A stretch of DNA of 64,000 nucleotides, from assembly GCA_013350335.1 (NCBI GenBank), contig CM023532.1, forward strand, positions 89,469,383 to 89,533,382. Direction: 5' to 3'. Both the position numbers and the translations under genes were made by a program. The DNA comes from Chimonanthus salicifolius. Taxonomy: Eukaryota; Streptophyta; Magnoliopsida; Laurales; Calycanthaceae. Positions 20,621-33,061 of this stretch are shown in pieces. The stretch's first letter is position 1; each line of letters opens with the position of its first letter. Under the pieces are notes generated by a model, which ran no database searches, was not told the origin of the DNA, and saw only the letters and a list, made by a program, of their open reading frames with translations.

Positions 20621-21125
20621 AGCCAAGGTTTGGGTTTTTCATAATCCATCCAATCATAGTATCATCATAGCATGGGTTCGGATTAATCTTATGGTTGTTT
20701 TGTTTCAACCCATAACCATCCTTTGGATGGATTTCCAACTCCATTGCCTTATAACATTTGTGGCCATTCATTCCAACCAATCATGGAACCCATGGGTTCG
20801 GCCATACCATGGCCAAACCTATGATTCCCTTAGATGAAATCCTATATTATTAAGCCTTAGGTATACCTTCCTTCAATCTCTTTCTTTTCTTTTGATCTTT
20901 CACTTATTCCTTAATTATTCTTCTCCTTTCTTTGTTCTTCAAAGTCTCCAATGTATGGAGGTAGAGGTGGGAGAGAGAGAGGAGAGGAGAGGAAAGAAAA
21001 CTCTTGCTTAATAGTGGAGGAGTCAGCCAGGGGTTTGGAGTGCCCCTCGGTTTGTGTCTTATGTATTAACACTTAGTCTCTTCACTCTCTCTCATAATGC
21101 CTTGGTCTAACCAAGGAGACCCTTT
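20621..21125 (-). mobile_element. G1 LTR (copy c), minus strand, second part
   Basis: Continues copy c after the duplicated AGCCA. It holds one hairpin GGTTCGGCCATACCATGG (about 20797) and the CT-rich leader in inverse orientation (20870-21000). It is cut at 21125 by the 5' LTR of E1. A short minus LTR piece at 38641-38773 may be its further continuation. Confidence 0.7.
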
Positions 21126-21158
21126 GTAACACCCCAGATTTTCAAGTTAGTAATTTAT
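21126..21158 (+). mobile_element. start of the E1 5' LTR
   Basis: TGTAACACCCCAGATTTTC matches the start of the E1 3' LTR (37636 on). It is cut after 33 bp by G1-N and resumes at 32616. Confidence 0.88.
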
Positions 21159-21544
21159 GTAACGCCCGCCCCTTTTCACGGAAAATCAGAGTCTAATTTT
21201 TTTTTTTTTAAAAAAGGAAAAGTGACAAAGGGCGCGAACGTCACGACGCGAGTTAAGTCCGAGCTTCTAAAACCCGGCCCTTAACTGGCCAACCCTACGT
21301 GTGCGTGGAATGAAGTCCACGGAGAATGGTTCACACGTAGAAAAGTAAGCATCGGGGAACATTTAAACCAATTGCGGAAAAATATAAAAGAGCCTAATCT
21401 ACAAATTCTTAGATAGCAGGGAAGTTACATTCATTCAATCACCAAACATCCTTAAAACCATAATGTCCAAAATATAGTAAGTAATCTCAATTATTACATT
21501 TCCGACAAATTAAACTACATCAAATACACATTTCTCAAAATAAC

Positions 21545-21616
21545 TTAAATAAAATAATTAGTCCGCCTTCCCAAGCTCTTAAGCTTGGCTCCCGTCTCGT
21601 CCTTCTGCTCCGGCAT
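21545..21616 (-). CDS. small ORF in the exon-2-like segment of the G1-N LTR (23 codons)
   Basis: Opens MPEQKDETGAKLKSLGRR just after the acceptor. It is in the same frame as the small ORFs of copy b, copy e and E3. An identical one lies in the other LTR about 7.8 kb to the right. Confidence 0.25.
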   Translation of the reverse strand: MPEQKDETGAKLKSLGRRTNYFI

Positions 21617-21631
21617 TTCCTGCGTCATCAG

Positions 21632-23718
21632 CTAGGGTAGAAGTAGGGCGTTAGACCACGCGCCCAGTAGGACTCCGAGTAGGGCTAACACATGGATTAG
21701 TGATAACAAAGCAGATAGATAATACATAACGAAAAGCCATAGAATGAATGTCATGTCATGGGTGTCTGTGCTATGAATCCCACCCATCATCCTTACTATC
21801 CCGATGCCATATCCCCCTTGACGGTAAGGCCTCGTCAAGGTGTAACCACAAATAGAATATCCCCCTTGATGGAAGAACCATCATCAAGGTATAACAATAA
21901 ATACAACATCCCCCTTGACGGTAAGGCCTCGTCAAGGTGTAACCACAAATACAATATCCCCCTTGATGGAAGAACCATCATCAAGGTATAACAATAAATA
22001 CAACATCCCCCTTGACGGTAAGGCCTCGTCAAGGTACAATAATACATATGTGAAATGTCCCCATGCTTGTTTATCGGTCGCCCCGACGGAGCATGGACTC
22101 CGGTTTCATTTCATCCTTCCCCTGTCCTATGCCTCCCATGCCATGCATGAGATGTAGATGCCATTTGCCATGTAATATATGAAATTCAATAATAATAAAA
22201 CCCATCTTAAAACAATTACAAGATTACCAATTAAATCCAAGGGAAAACATCCCACAATATTTAATCCAAAACCCATTATAAGCATTCACATAATTTCCAA
22301 AATAATTTAGAGTAAAACATCACATGATACATAATCCATAACATATCTTAAAGACAACCACATGATTTCCAAAATAGATTAAAGAAAACATCACCCAAAT
22401 CCATGGCTTACAAAAATGTAGGAATCCTACCGAATACCGACTCGTGTCCTTTTTCGTTTTCCGTTCGATAAACCCGGTTGCCGATCGCGCACCGCCTGCG
22501 AAGTCCAGTACCTTATTACACATTCATCATTAGTCCATGTTTTAACCATTTCTAAGCCCATATGAAAAACCGGTCACTATTTAGGTTTTGTGGGTCCCAT
22601 ATCATTTATTTAACATTTTAATCCCATAAGTCTTAAAATTCGGCCACCCTAGGCTTTATCAATCACTTATAAGGTTATTACATTAGATCCCCTAAGTCCA
22701 TGATCAATTTCCATGGAATTCTTGAATTTGGCCACTAATTACGGTTTTGCCACTACCCCTTTTACATAAACAATTACTCATTCATTCATGCCTACCTAAG
22801 CCCAAAATTGATCCACAACTTAGGTCCATTAATGATCCCTAACCATGTTACAAGATCATTAAAAATCAACCCTTAACTTAGCCTCATTTCCATTGATTTA
22901 ACACATGCATAATTCCAAATTTGGCCTATAACATGACCTAACATTGGGTCATGGGTTCGGCCATACACCATGGCCGAATCCATGATGCCTATTTCCCATT
23001 TTTTCTTGGGTCCATTTACATCATTTAGATCCACCAATAATCCTTCTTTGAGGGTTTTAAATCATGCATCTAAACCATATTCTTAACCCCATTTGAATCA
23101 TCATTTCATCACCATAGGGTTCAAGGTTCACTTCATCCATGCCTTTCAAGGCTATATACCTCTTTGCATTTTCATCATAACACCATTTTAAAACTTTCCC
23201 ACATTCATTCATTTACTAAAATTCATTAGTTAAAAATCCTCATTGCCTTCCATTTTTCAAACCCTAATAAATCATACATTACTTACCATGGGGTTTGGCC
23301 ATGTTACATGGCCGAACCCTATGGTCCTTGACTCAAAAAAAATTGCATATACCTCTATGTTTGATCACATTAAGCATGTACTATCCTTAGTCCCTTTTAT
23401 TTTTCCTTAACCCTAATTTTTCTCCATTAGGGTTTTACCCACTTTCTATTCCTTAAACCCTAACTAATTAAACCAAACACCTAATCACCCAATTCCATGC
23501 TCAATTTAATAAATTACACAATGCACATACTACATTTACTTATTTATTTTCCCTAACCCTAATTCATCCATTTAGGGTTTCCTCCATCTTCCACCCTCTC
23601 ATTTGATGGGTTTAACATCCATGGCATAAATTTATGTAACCACCATTAAATTCTACAAAAATAAATTTCAAATCTTAAACCCTAAAAATCCAAAATTTCT
23701 TGTTTAAGAAATACTCAC
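21632..23718 (-). other. predicted intron inside the G1-N 3' LTR
   Basis: Minus strand: donor GGATT|GTGAGTATTT at 23718 after GGAGGAGACGAC; acceptor TCTAACGCCCTACTTCTACC then CTAG ending at 21632. The same pair lies at 31532 and 29446 in the 5' LTR. Confidence 0.55.
21820..22040. repeat. five alternating CTTGACG and CTTGATG hairpins
   Basis: Units of about 48 bp alternate between CCTTGACG/CGTCAAGG and CTTGATG/CATCATCAAG stems. The C-G pair of one type is T-A in the other, so arms change together. An identical array is at about 29634-29854 in the 5' LTR. Confidence 0.9.
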
Positions 23719-24138
23719 AATCCGTCGTCTCCTCCGACTTCCGCCGCTCCCGTCGGTTTCCTTAGCCTCCTCTCTCCTTCCTCTTGATCTTTAATAGGTC
23801 AAGAGGCTTGATCAATGGTGGCAACCCCCAACCTTAGGATCAGCCAAGTTAGGGTTTAAATTGAGAGAGAGAAGAGGATGGAGATGGGAAAAATGTCTCA
23901 AGATCTTTACCTTGAGATGGTGGTCCAACCTTTTCTTCCTTTCCTTGAGCTCTTCTCTTTTCTTTCTTAATTTTCTTCTCCTCTTTTCCTTGCTAGTGTG
24001 GAACGGCAATGGAAGAATGGGAGAGATGGAGAGAGTGAGTTGAGGGTAAAATGAAAAGGATAAGGTGTAAACCCATATTTATCTCCTTGGTTATTTAACC
24101 TTCACTTTACATTAACTCTCTCCACCCACCCACAAGAT

Positions 24139-24145
24139 ATTTATA
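24139..24145 (-). promoter_or_regulatory. TATA box in the G1-N 3' LTR
   Basis: Minus strand CAATATAAATATCTTG, followed by a CT-rich leader. The equivalent box of the 5' LTR is at 31953-31959. Confidence 0.6.
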
Positions 24146-24863
24146 TTGCTTTATGGCTTATGACTCCACCCCCCTAAGTCCCAACGTGTTTTATTTTTTT
24201 GAGTTTGGGATGAGTTGATTTGGTTTTCACCTTTTGACCCCACTTTGACTACCTCATTTGGATAATTTTAATCATTTAATATTTAGATATTTTGGTTACT
24301 TTAATTCTCATTTACTTAAATTACCTTATACATCCACCCATGGTTGACCAATTCAACCATGGTGGTTGGCCCCACCAAACCTTGGGTCCACACGCCACCT
24401 CACTTGGTGAGGTGGAGGTGGGTCCCACTTGGCCACATCACCTTGGTTTAATTGCAAATAACTTAGGTAATTTAAATTTCATTCCATTCATTCTAAATGA
24501 CTCACCATTGGGCCCATGGCCCAATTACACTTTCATCTTACCCATTTACCTTAGAGCTTAACCATCTTGACCCATTGGGTCCCAAATGGGTATTTGACCC
24601 AATTTGACCATTCTTGACCCATTTAACCCTCATTGCCCCTTTAAATGAATTTAAATCAACTCCATAATCCATTGGGCCATACTTGGGCCTTTGCCCAAAC
24701 TTTGGCCCATTTACCATTTATTCCACCAATTTTTTCAATTTTCATCATGAAAATAAATAATATCCACATTTATATTAATTTAAAAATTCCGGGCCACTAC
24801 AATACAATCCTCTTTTAAAATTTTTGTCCCGAAAATTCGAGCGAAGTAGGGGTTCAAATCATC

Positions 24864-26215
24864 TTATACAAAGAGCTCTGGATGAGCGGCACTCATCTCT
24901 GGCTCCAGTTCCCAGGTGGTTTCTTCACTGCCATGTCGTTCCCATACCACCTTGACGAACTGAATAGCGCAGTTCCGTAGTACCTTCTGTTTGCTCCCGA
25001 TCACTCTGATCGGTTTCTCCACATACATCACGTCGCTTTGTACATCGACGTCTTGTACGTTCAACACCTGTGAAGGGTCAGGGTTGTACCTCCTCAACAT
25101 GGACACATGAAACACATCATGTAAAGAGGATAACTGCAGAGGGAGCGCCAACTAATAAGCTACCTCCCCCACCCTCTTTAGGATTGGAAACGGCCCCACC
25201 ATCTAGGTGACAGTTTCCCCTTATTTCCGAATCTCATGTGTCCCTTCCGTGGTGAGACTTTCAAAAACACCAAGTCTCCCACCTCAAATTCGAGGAACCT
25301 TCTCCTCTTGTTGGTGTAACTCTTCTGACGGTTCTGTGCAGTGAGTAGATGTTGTCGTATCAATTTGACCTATGCTGTGGTCTCTGCAACCAATTCCGGT
25401 CCAATTAGCGCAGACTCACCAGCTTCTGTCCAATACACTGGTGATCTACATGGCCTGCCGTATAAGGCCTCGAACGAAGCCATCTGGAGGCTTGCCTGGT
25501 AACTATTATTGTAAGAGAACTCCACCAATGGCAAATGCTCCTCCCATCCACCCTTAAAATCCAGCATACATGCTCTCAGCATATCCTCCAATATCTGTAT
25601 TGTCCTTTCCGACTGTCCATCAGTCTATGGGTGGAACGTTGTGCTGGTCAACACATCGGTCCCCATAGCCGATTGCACGCTCTGCCATACTCTGCTATTG
25701 AATCGGCCATCTCTGTCGGACACAATAGTCCGGGGTACACCATGTAGTCCGATAATATTTCGGATGTACCGTCGACCCATATTGCATCGTTGCCCCTAGA
25801 TGACCTTAGTAGCCCTATTACAAAGCTCATGGCTACATGCTCCCATTTCCACCCCGGCACTGGTAAGGGTTTGAGTAAACCCGGTGGCTTCCGATGTTCC
25901 GCCTTATCCTGCCAACAAGTTAGTGTAGCGAGTAACAAACTCTGCCTCTCTTAAGTCCATGTCACCATTAGTGCCTCTTAAGATCCTTGCACATCTTAGC
26001 GCTGTCCGGATGGGTAGAGAGCTTGGTTTGGTGTGCCTCAACTAACAATTCCCTTCCACAGCTCTTAGGTACCTCCGTCCTACCTCGGAACACAAGACCC
26101 TATCTCGGTCGTAACTCGAATTCCGATACTACCTCACATGTAGATATCTTGGTCCAAGTCTCCTCCATTTCTGGGTCTATTCGTTGTTCCCATTCAATCG
26201 TGTCAAGTATCTCTT
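24864..26215 (-). pseudogene. G1-N integrase C-terminal half with chromodomain
   Basis: Minus-strand remnant of Ty3/gypsy integrase. From right to left: degraded zinc-binding region (LVEAHQTKLSTHP, near 26020), core start (KWEHVAMSFVIGLLRS; the usual catalytic Asp before F is Ser here), a stop in the conserved HPQTDGQ motif (TAG), [35 protein letters not shown], and finally the chromodomain EKPIRVIGSKQKVLRNCAIQ then WERHGSEETTWELEPEM. Several frameshifts and stops occur. The purine-rich AAAAATTTTAAAAGAGGA before the LTR is the PPT. Everything upstream in pol has been replaced by other sequence. Confidence 0.85.
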
Positions 26216-27496
26216 ACTCACATCAACACCACTCATATTAACCTATGAGTTTCATTCTTGCAGAATTTACTTTGCCTCGTATTATCTTTTTTCCTCATGC
26301 ATCCATTTGCGATTTTTATGTAGACTAACGTATTCTATTTCACTTTATCTGTTGCCAAAACATTTCTCATACGTACTCCTTCAATACGTTCTTTTGGCTA
26401 CTCTCCATGTGAGTTAGTCTGCCAATACAAGCCTATGCTCAAGTCCATTGTTGATTCCATTTTAACTAGGTTTCTAGCTTCACCCTCCTGGAATTCCATC
26501 AGCCAACTACAGAGTCAGGTGATCAGTCTCACTCGGCAGTCGCCCATAGCTTCCCATTCAAGTTTCACTAGACTCTTAACCTTTCCCCTTAGGCCTATCT
26601 CTCAAAAGCAATCATACTTTTATTTGCATATAAGCCACTATGTGAGTAACCCTTTTTGTTCATAACTCCTACAATACCAATACCCGACATCAATCCAAAT
26701 CATATAGATACTAATTTCCTACCCTTCTGGATTATTCCACATATTTTCATAGATTCCATAAAAACAGTGATATATCTAAGCTTACTTAGATTATGCAAAT
26801 AGTGCCCATTCACCAATAAAATATTCACAAGTATTACCAATTTCACCAACCACCAAATTCCACCCTACATGCCTACGTTATCAATGGTTACCACATCATA
26901 CGGTTCATATTCCTTCATTAGCAGGCCACGTAGAATTGAAATCACACAATCTTCGAATAACACAATTCATGTGTAACCAGATCTTTCACCTCCATTCACA
27001 TCAAACAACAACTTGAGGTAACATAAGAAATAACACATTAATAAGATCTAGTGATTCAACCTAATTATGATTAGGTTACCCTACCCCATTTACAACATAC
27101 ACCTAGAGACTTTGAAATAACAATCCTACTCATCCAAAGCAAGTCATCCCAATACATTCAAAGACCATCCATGAATTCCTAAACTTTGGAATTATCCATC
27201 AGGCCCACCTGGGTTTCCAACCAAATGCATTAACATATCACGACCTCTTCCTGCATACTACATATTCACAATTCACTGTATTTTATCAACTCATCATCAT
27301 ACACATAGTCTGTAACACATCCTTGTTCCTCAATGACTATTCATTGCATACCACCAATTATCAAAGTAACATCATATAAACTCATTGCAACGATTGATAA
27401 TTCAAAATTTAGTAACATCATAGGGAATCCTCATGCAATCACTAAATAAAATATTTTCATAAGTTCATGGTCCATCATTCATTCATGCTTTTTAAG
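26216..27496 (-). other. unrecognised interior of G1-N
   Basis: AT-rich sequence with no recognisable protein domain, repeat or RNA gene. It is rich in CAT and CCA trinucleotides on the plus strand. It may be filler captured when the coding region was lost. Confidence 0.4.
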
Positions 27497-28200
27497 GCCA
27501 TAAACCCATTTCAAGGCCTATCATCACTCGTTCATAATCTACACAACACATTGGGAGAATGCAATTGCATTATACATACAAGATTTTCTTTTTCATACAA
27601 TATATTAGTTTTTGCAAGCTAGACCTTTCACATTCTCCTCATAATATCATCTTCTCACGAGTTTCATGTGGTAAGTTAACCCATGCATTTCGGGCTCTTT
27701 CAAGTACATTGTTTATCCAACATCTCTCAAATGGCACTTTGTTCACATGAGAACCTCTTATACCCCTTTACAAAGCGTTTACATCATCACCCATTATATG
27801 TCATAACATAATCTCTTCACTTGGTCATGACAAATTATCAAACCATGGGTTATCACCAATATAAAAACCATTTCTAAAAGCCATTGTACCATCCCCCAAG
27901 TATACCCATTCATCACATTAACAAATACTCCCCACCCTTTTTATTCACATTTACCTTACTCATAAGCATATGCAACATATACCCCACATCAAAAGTTTAT
28001 GCCTCTTATCCTCATTTGATGCATGCAGTTCATCATTGTACATTTTTTTTTTACATACTCTTTCCTCACTTAATTAGTATGATCATAACTATTAATCTTT
28101 CCACATTTCATCACCTTATACACTCAACAACAAGAATTTAACACATGTATCTTCACATGCACTCACAATACAAACATGCTTGTGCAATTTAATATCACAC
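27497..28200 (-). repeat. 0.7-kb module shared with LTR copy e
   Basis: Reverse-complement match to 49374-50064. Landmarks are TATTAAATTGCACAAGCAT, AAGTGAGGAAAGAGTATGT, TGTGTTATGACATATAATGG and GAATGCAATTGCATT. Relative to element sense the orientation is the same in both places. In G1-N it lies between the ORF0 remnant and pol; in copy e it is inside the LTR intron. Confidence 0.8.
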
Positions 28201-28246
28201 TTATTTCCTTCATTTAAAACCCCAAATTCATTAATTATTTTCCAAT

Positions 28247-28419
28247 ATAAGGACGGTTAGTCCTCTCTTTTCCCGTGTCCATGTAGTCCACAAATCGGGT
28301 ATACCACTTCAAGAGGGTAGGGACAATATGTGCAATTGTGCCCAACCTGGTTACACAACTCGCACATATAACTGGGTTCCCTTATCCCATAATTCCGTAC
28401 AGTCCCCTTCATTTGACAT
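28247..28419 (-). pseudogene. ORF0 remnant of G1-N (zinc-knuckle protein)
   Basis: On the minus strand ATG at 28419 opens MSNEGDCTELWDKGT, matching the start of ORF0 in E2 (MSSNVEYTELWDRGT). After a deletion and frame change the first zinc knuckle reads CELCNQVGHNCTYC (CX2CX4HX4C), then a degraded second knuckle (ICGLHGHG). The homology stops near 28247. The upstream leader (GGGGAAATGTATCC-like and TTCCCC boxes, 28500-28760) also matches E2. It is too broken to make the full protein. Confidence 0.7.
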
Positions 28420-28959
28420 ACCTGTATTCATAGAATACAATAGAACCCAAAAATCATCAATTGCAATTTCCAATAAAACCAATCTCAGTTTTGGGGAATT
28501 TCTTATGTATATCACAATGTATTTGGTTTGGGGAAAGTTGCCAAATAAGCACACTTGTTTTTCCTTTGTTTCTGGTGGGGAATCTCTAAATTGCTATTGT
28601 CTGTTGTTCAAATTGGGGATACCGGGGAAGTACATCCTACTTTACTATGTCTAATAAATCTAGTACTGTTTCATCAATTTGGGGGAAAACCTAGATGTTT
28701 TCTCATTTCTGGGGAAGCAAACCCTATCTTGCTATGTTTCAATAAATCTCTCCTAGAATGAATCTTTCTTCCCTTGCTATCATTCCTTTCCGTCAATTGT
28801 TGTTCTCAGATTAAACACTTCCGTTTGAGTCAATCGAAGTAAATTAACCCGGCCCCCGTGCAGCGGACTCCGAAGAGTCGGTCGGTTGGGATTCTTAGCC
28901 GTCAGTGAGACGTGCAACCGTCTTAAATCTTACTTCGAGAGATTCATTCTTCCGAATTC

Positions 28960-28971
28960 GCTCTGATACCA
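28960..28971 (-). promoter_or_regulatory. primer-binding site of G1-N
   Basis: Minus strand TGGTATCAGAGC, an exact match to the initiator-Met tRNA 3' end, 2 bp from the LTR end. Confidence 0.95.
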
Positions 28972-28973
28972 AC

Positions 28974-31900
28974 TGTAACGCCCGCCCCTTTTCACGGAAA
29001 ATCAGAGTCTAATTTTTTTTTTTTAAAAAAAGGAAAAGTGACAAAGGGCGCGAACGTCACGACGCGAGTTAAGTCCGAGCTTCTAAAACCCGGCCCTTAA
29101 CTGGCCAACCCTACGTGTGCGTGGAATGAAGTCCACGGAGAATGGTTCACACGTAGAAGTAAGCATCGGGGAACATTTAAACCAATTGCGGAAAAATATA
29201 AAAGAGCCTAATCTACAAATTCTTAGATAGCAGGGAAGTTACATTCATTCAATCACCAAACATCCTTAAAACCATAATGTCCAAAATATAGTAAGTAATC
29301 TCAATTATTACATTTCTGACAAATTAAACTACATCAAATACACATTTCTCAAAATAACTTAAATAAAATAATTAGTCCGCCTTCCCAAGCTCTTAAGCTT
29401 GGCTCCCGTCTCGTCCTTCTGCTCCGGCATTTCCTGCGTCATCAGCTAGGGTAGAAGTAGGGCGTTAGACCACGCGCCCAGTAGGACTCCGAGTAGGGCT
29501 AACACATGGATTAGTGATAACAAAGCAGATAGATAATACATAACGAAAAGCCATAGAATGAATGTCATGTCATGGGTGTCTGTGCTATGAATCCCACCCA
29601 TCATCCTTACTATCCCGATGCCATATCCCCCTTGACGGTAAGGCCTCGTCAAGGTGTAACCACAAATAGAATATCCCCCTTGATGGAAGAACCATCATCA
29701 AGGTATAACAATAAATACAACATCCCCCTTGACGGTAAGGCCTCGTCAAGGTGTAACCACAAATACAATATCCCCCTTGATGGAAGAACCATCATCAAGG
29801 TATAACAATAAATACAACATCCCCCTTGACGGTAAGGCCTCGTCAAGGTACAATAATACATATGTGAAATGTCCCCATGCTTGTTTATCGGTCGCCCCGA
29901 CGGAGCATGGACTCCGGTTTCATTTCATCCTTCCCCTGTCCTATGCCTCCCATGCCATGCATGAGATGTAGATGCCATTTGCCATGTAATATATGAAATT
30001 CAATAATAATAAAACCCATCTTAAAACAATTACAAGATTACCAATTAAATCCAAGGGAAAACATCCCACAATATTTAATCCAAAACCCATTATAAGCATT
30101 CACATAATTTCCAAAATAATTTAGAGTAAAACATCACATGATACATAATCCATAACATATCTTAAAGACAACCACATGATTTCCAAAATAGATTAAAGAA
30201 AACATCACCCAAATCCATGGCTTACAAAAATGTAGGAATCCTACCGAATACCGACTCGTGTCCTTTTTCGTTTTCTGTTCGATAAACCCGGTTGCCGATC
30301 GCGCACCGCCTGCGAAGTCCAGTACCTTATTACACATTCATCATTAGTCCATGTTTTAACCATTTCTAAGCCCATATGAAAAACCGGTCACTATTTAGGT
30401 TTTGTGGGTCCCATATCATTTATTTAACATTTTAATCCCATAAGTCTTAAAATTCGGCCACCCTAGGCTTTATCAATCACTTATAAGGTTATTACATTAG
30501 ATCCCCTAAGTCCATGATCAATTTCCATGGAATTCTTGAATTTGGCCACTAATTACGGTTTTGCCACTACCCCTTTTACATAAACAATTACTCATTCATT
30601 CATGCCTACCTAAGCCCAAAATTGATCCACAACTTAGGTCCATTAATGATCCCTAACCATGTTACAAGATCATTAAAAATCAACCCTTAACTTAGCCTCA
30701 TTTCCATTGATTTAACACATGCATAATTCCAAATTTGGCCTATAACATGACCTAACATTGGGTCATGGGTTCGGCCATACACCATGGCCGAATCCATGAT
30801 GCCTATTTCCCATTTTTTCTTGGGTCCATTTACATCATTTAGATCCACCAATAATCCTTCTTTGAGGGTTTTAAATCATGCATCTAAACCATATTCTTAA
30901 CCCCATTTGAATCATCATTTCATCACCATAGGGTTCAAGGTTCACTTCATCCATGCCTTTCAAGGCTATATACCTCTTTGCATTTTCATCATAACACCAT
31001 TTTAAAACTTTCCCACATTCATTCATTTACTAAAATTCATTAGTTAAAAATCCTCATTGCCTTCCATTTTTCAAACCCTAATAAATCATACATTACTTAC
31101 CATGGGGTTTGGCCATGTTACATGGCCGAACCCTATGGTCCTTGACTCAAAAAAAATTGCATATACCTCTATGTTTGATCACATTAAGCATGTACTATCC
31201 TTAGTCCCTTTTATTTTTCCTTAACCCTAATTTTTCTCCATTAGGGTTTTACCCACTTTCTATTCCTTAAACCCTAACTAATTAAACCAAACACCTAATC
31301 ACCCAATTCCATGCTCAATTTAATAAATTACACAATGCACATACTACATTTACTTATTTATTTTCCCTAACCCTAATTCATCCATTTAGGGTTTCCTCCA
31401 TCTTCCACCCTCTCATTTGATGGGTTTAACATCCATGGCATAAATTTATGTAACCACCATTAAATTCTACAAAAATAAATTTCAAATCTTAAACCCTAAA
31501 AATCCAAAATTTCTTGTTTAAGAAATACTCACAATCCGTCGTCTCCTCCGACTTCCGCCGCTCCCGTCGGTTTCCTTAGCCTCCTCTCTCCTTCCTCTTG
31601 ATCTTTAATAGGTCAAGAGGCTTGATCAATGGTGGCAACCCCCAACCTTAGGATCAGCCAAGTTAGGGTTTAAATTGAGAGAGAGAAGAGGATGGAGATG
31701 GGAAAAATGTCTCAAGATCTTTACCTTGAGATGGTGGTCCAACCTTTTCTTCCTTTCCTTGAGCTCTTCTCTTTTCTTTCTTAATTTTCTTCTCCTCTTT
31801 TCCTTGCTAGTGTGGAACGGCAATGGAAGAATGGGAGAGATGAAGAGAGTGAGTTGAGGGTAAAATGAAAAGGATAAGGTGTAAACCCATATTTATCTCC

Positions 31901-32615
31901 TTGGTTATTTAACCTTCACTTTACATTAACTCTCTCCACCCACCCACAAGATATTTATATTGCTTTATGGCTTATGACTCCACCCCCCTAAGTCCCAACG
32001 TGTTTTATTTTTTTGAGTTTGGGATGAGTTGATTTGGTTTTCACCTTTTGACCCCACTTTGACTACCTCATTTGGATAATTTTAATCATTTAATATTTAG
32101 ATATTTTGGTTACTTTAATTCTCATTTACTTAAATTACCTTATACATCCACCCATGGTTGACCAATTCAACCATGGTGGTTGGCCCCACCAAACCTTGGG
32201 TCCACACGCCACCTCACTTGGTGAGGTGGAGGTGGGTCCCACTTGGCCACATCACCTTGGTTTAATTGCAAATAACTTAGGTAATTTAAATTTCATTCCA
32301 TTCATTCTAAATGACTCACCATTGGGCCCATGGCCCAATTACACTTTCATCTTACCCATTTACCTTAGAGCTTAACCATCTTGACCCATTGGGTCCCAAA
32401 TGGGTATTTGACCCAATTTGACCATTCTTGACCCATTTAACCCTCATTGCCCCTTTAAATGAATTTAAATCAACTCCATAATCCATTGGGCCATACTTGG
32501 GCCTTTGCCCAAACTTTGGCCCATTTACCATTTATTCCACCAATTTTTTCAATTTTCATCATGAAAATAAATAATATCCACATTTATATTAATTTAAAAA
32601 TTCCGGGCCACTACA
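28974..32615 (-). mobile_element. 5' LTR of G1-N
   Basis: 3,642 bp, nearly identical to 21159-24801 and with all the same sub-features about 7.8 kb to the right. It has TATA at 31953, donor at 31532 and acceptor at 29446. Confidence 0.95.
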
Positions 32616-32834
32616 ATTTATACGAAAATTACCCATTTAATTTGTGAATTATTAGATATGGACCTTATATGGGTAAAGTGTTGGGTCATTGCCCAATTAA
32701 GACCCAACGGATTGTAGAAATGGTTTCAATAAAATTTAAATGGGGTTGAATTAAAAGGGGTAGACAATATGTCTAAAAAAATAGACTCTGATTTTCGGAA
32801 AGCAGAAGAGAGTGAAAAAGGGCGGGACGTTACA
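32616..32834 (+). mobile_element. rest of the E1 5' LTR, with a large deletion
   Basis: Resumes with the duplicated ATTTA and follows the start of the E1 3' LTR to about TAGACAATATGTCT (32760-32773). It then jumps to the terminal A-tract and GACTCTGATTTTCGG...GGGACGTTACA. At least 2.5 kb of LTR (TATA, intron, stem-loops) is missing. The PBS follows. Confidence 0.85.
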
Positions 32835-32836
32835 GT

Positions 32837-32848
32837 TGGTATCAGAGC
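32837..32848 (+). promoter_or_regulatory. primer-binding site of E1
   Basis: TGGTATCAGAGC, an exact iMet complement, 2 bp after the LTR end. Confidence 0.95.
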
Positions 32849-33061
32849 GAACTAGAAAGATTGAATCTTTCGGAGTAAATTAATCCGGCCCTCGAGCATT
32901 AATTTACTTCGTTAGACTCAATGGATGATAGCAAAGGAAGTACAGTCAAAATAATTGGATTTATCAAACATAGCAAAATAGGATATATTTCCCCAGAATA
33001 GAAAAATACAAATTTTATGAAGGAAACTAAGTCATGATATTTTTCAATGGATTAGGGAAAA

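Larger units (their letters stand above)
21159..24801 (-). mobile_element. 3' LTR of G1-N
   Basis: 3,643 bp, from TGTAGTGGCCCGG (24801) to GGGGCGGGCGTTACA (21159). It contains the U3 palindromes (about 24339-24412), TATA box, CT-rich leader, donor, two GGTTCGGCCAT-type hairpins (about 22948 and 23290), five CTTGACG/CTTGATG hairpins, acceptor, small ORF and SL1/SL2 relics. Confidence 0.95.
21159..32615 (-). mobile_element. G1-N, recent non-autonomous G1 element, TSD ATTTA
   Basis: A complete minus-strand element of 11,457 bp with two LTRs (5' at 28974-32615, 3' at 21159-24801), an exact iMet PBS, and ATTTA on both sides (21154-21158 and 32616-32620). Its 4.2-kb interior holds a remnant of ORF0, about 2 kb of unrecognised AT-rich sequence, and the integrase C-terminal half with chromodomain. 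Gag, protease, reverse transcriptase and RNase H are absent. By eye the LTRs differ only at about 21341, 21502, 22459, 24027 and a T-run. It must have used proteins from another element. Confidence 0.93.

Noticed and set aside
27559..28141. Open frames in the G1-N interior
   Set aside because: AT-rich, no domain, and the homologous copy in LTR e does not keep the frames.
32837..32848. TGGTATCAGAGC as part of a tRNA gene
   Set aside because: It is the primer-binding complement of a tRNA end directly after an LTR; no cloverleaf surrounds it.
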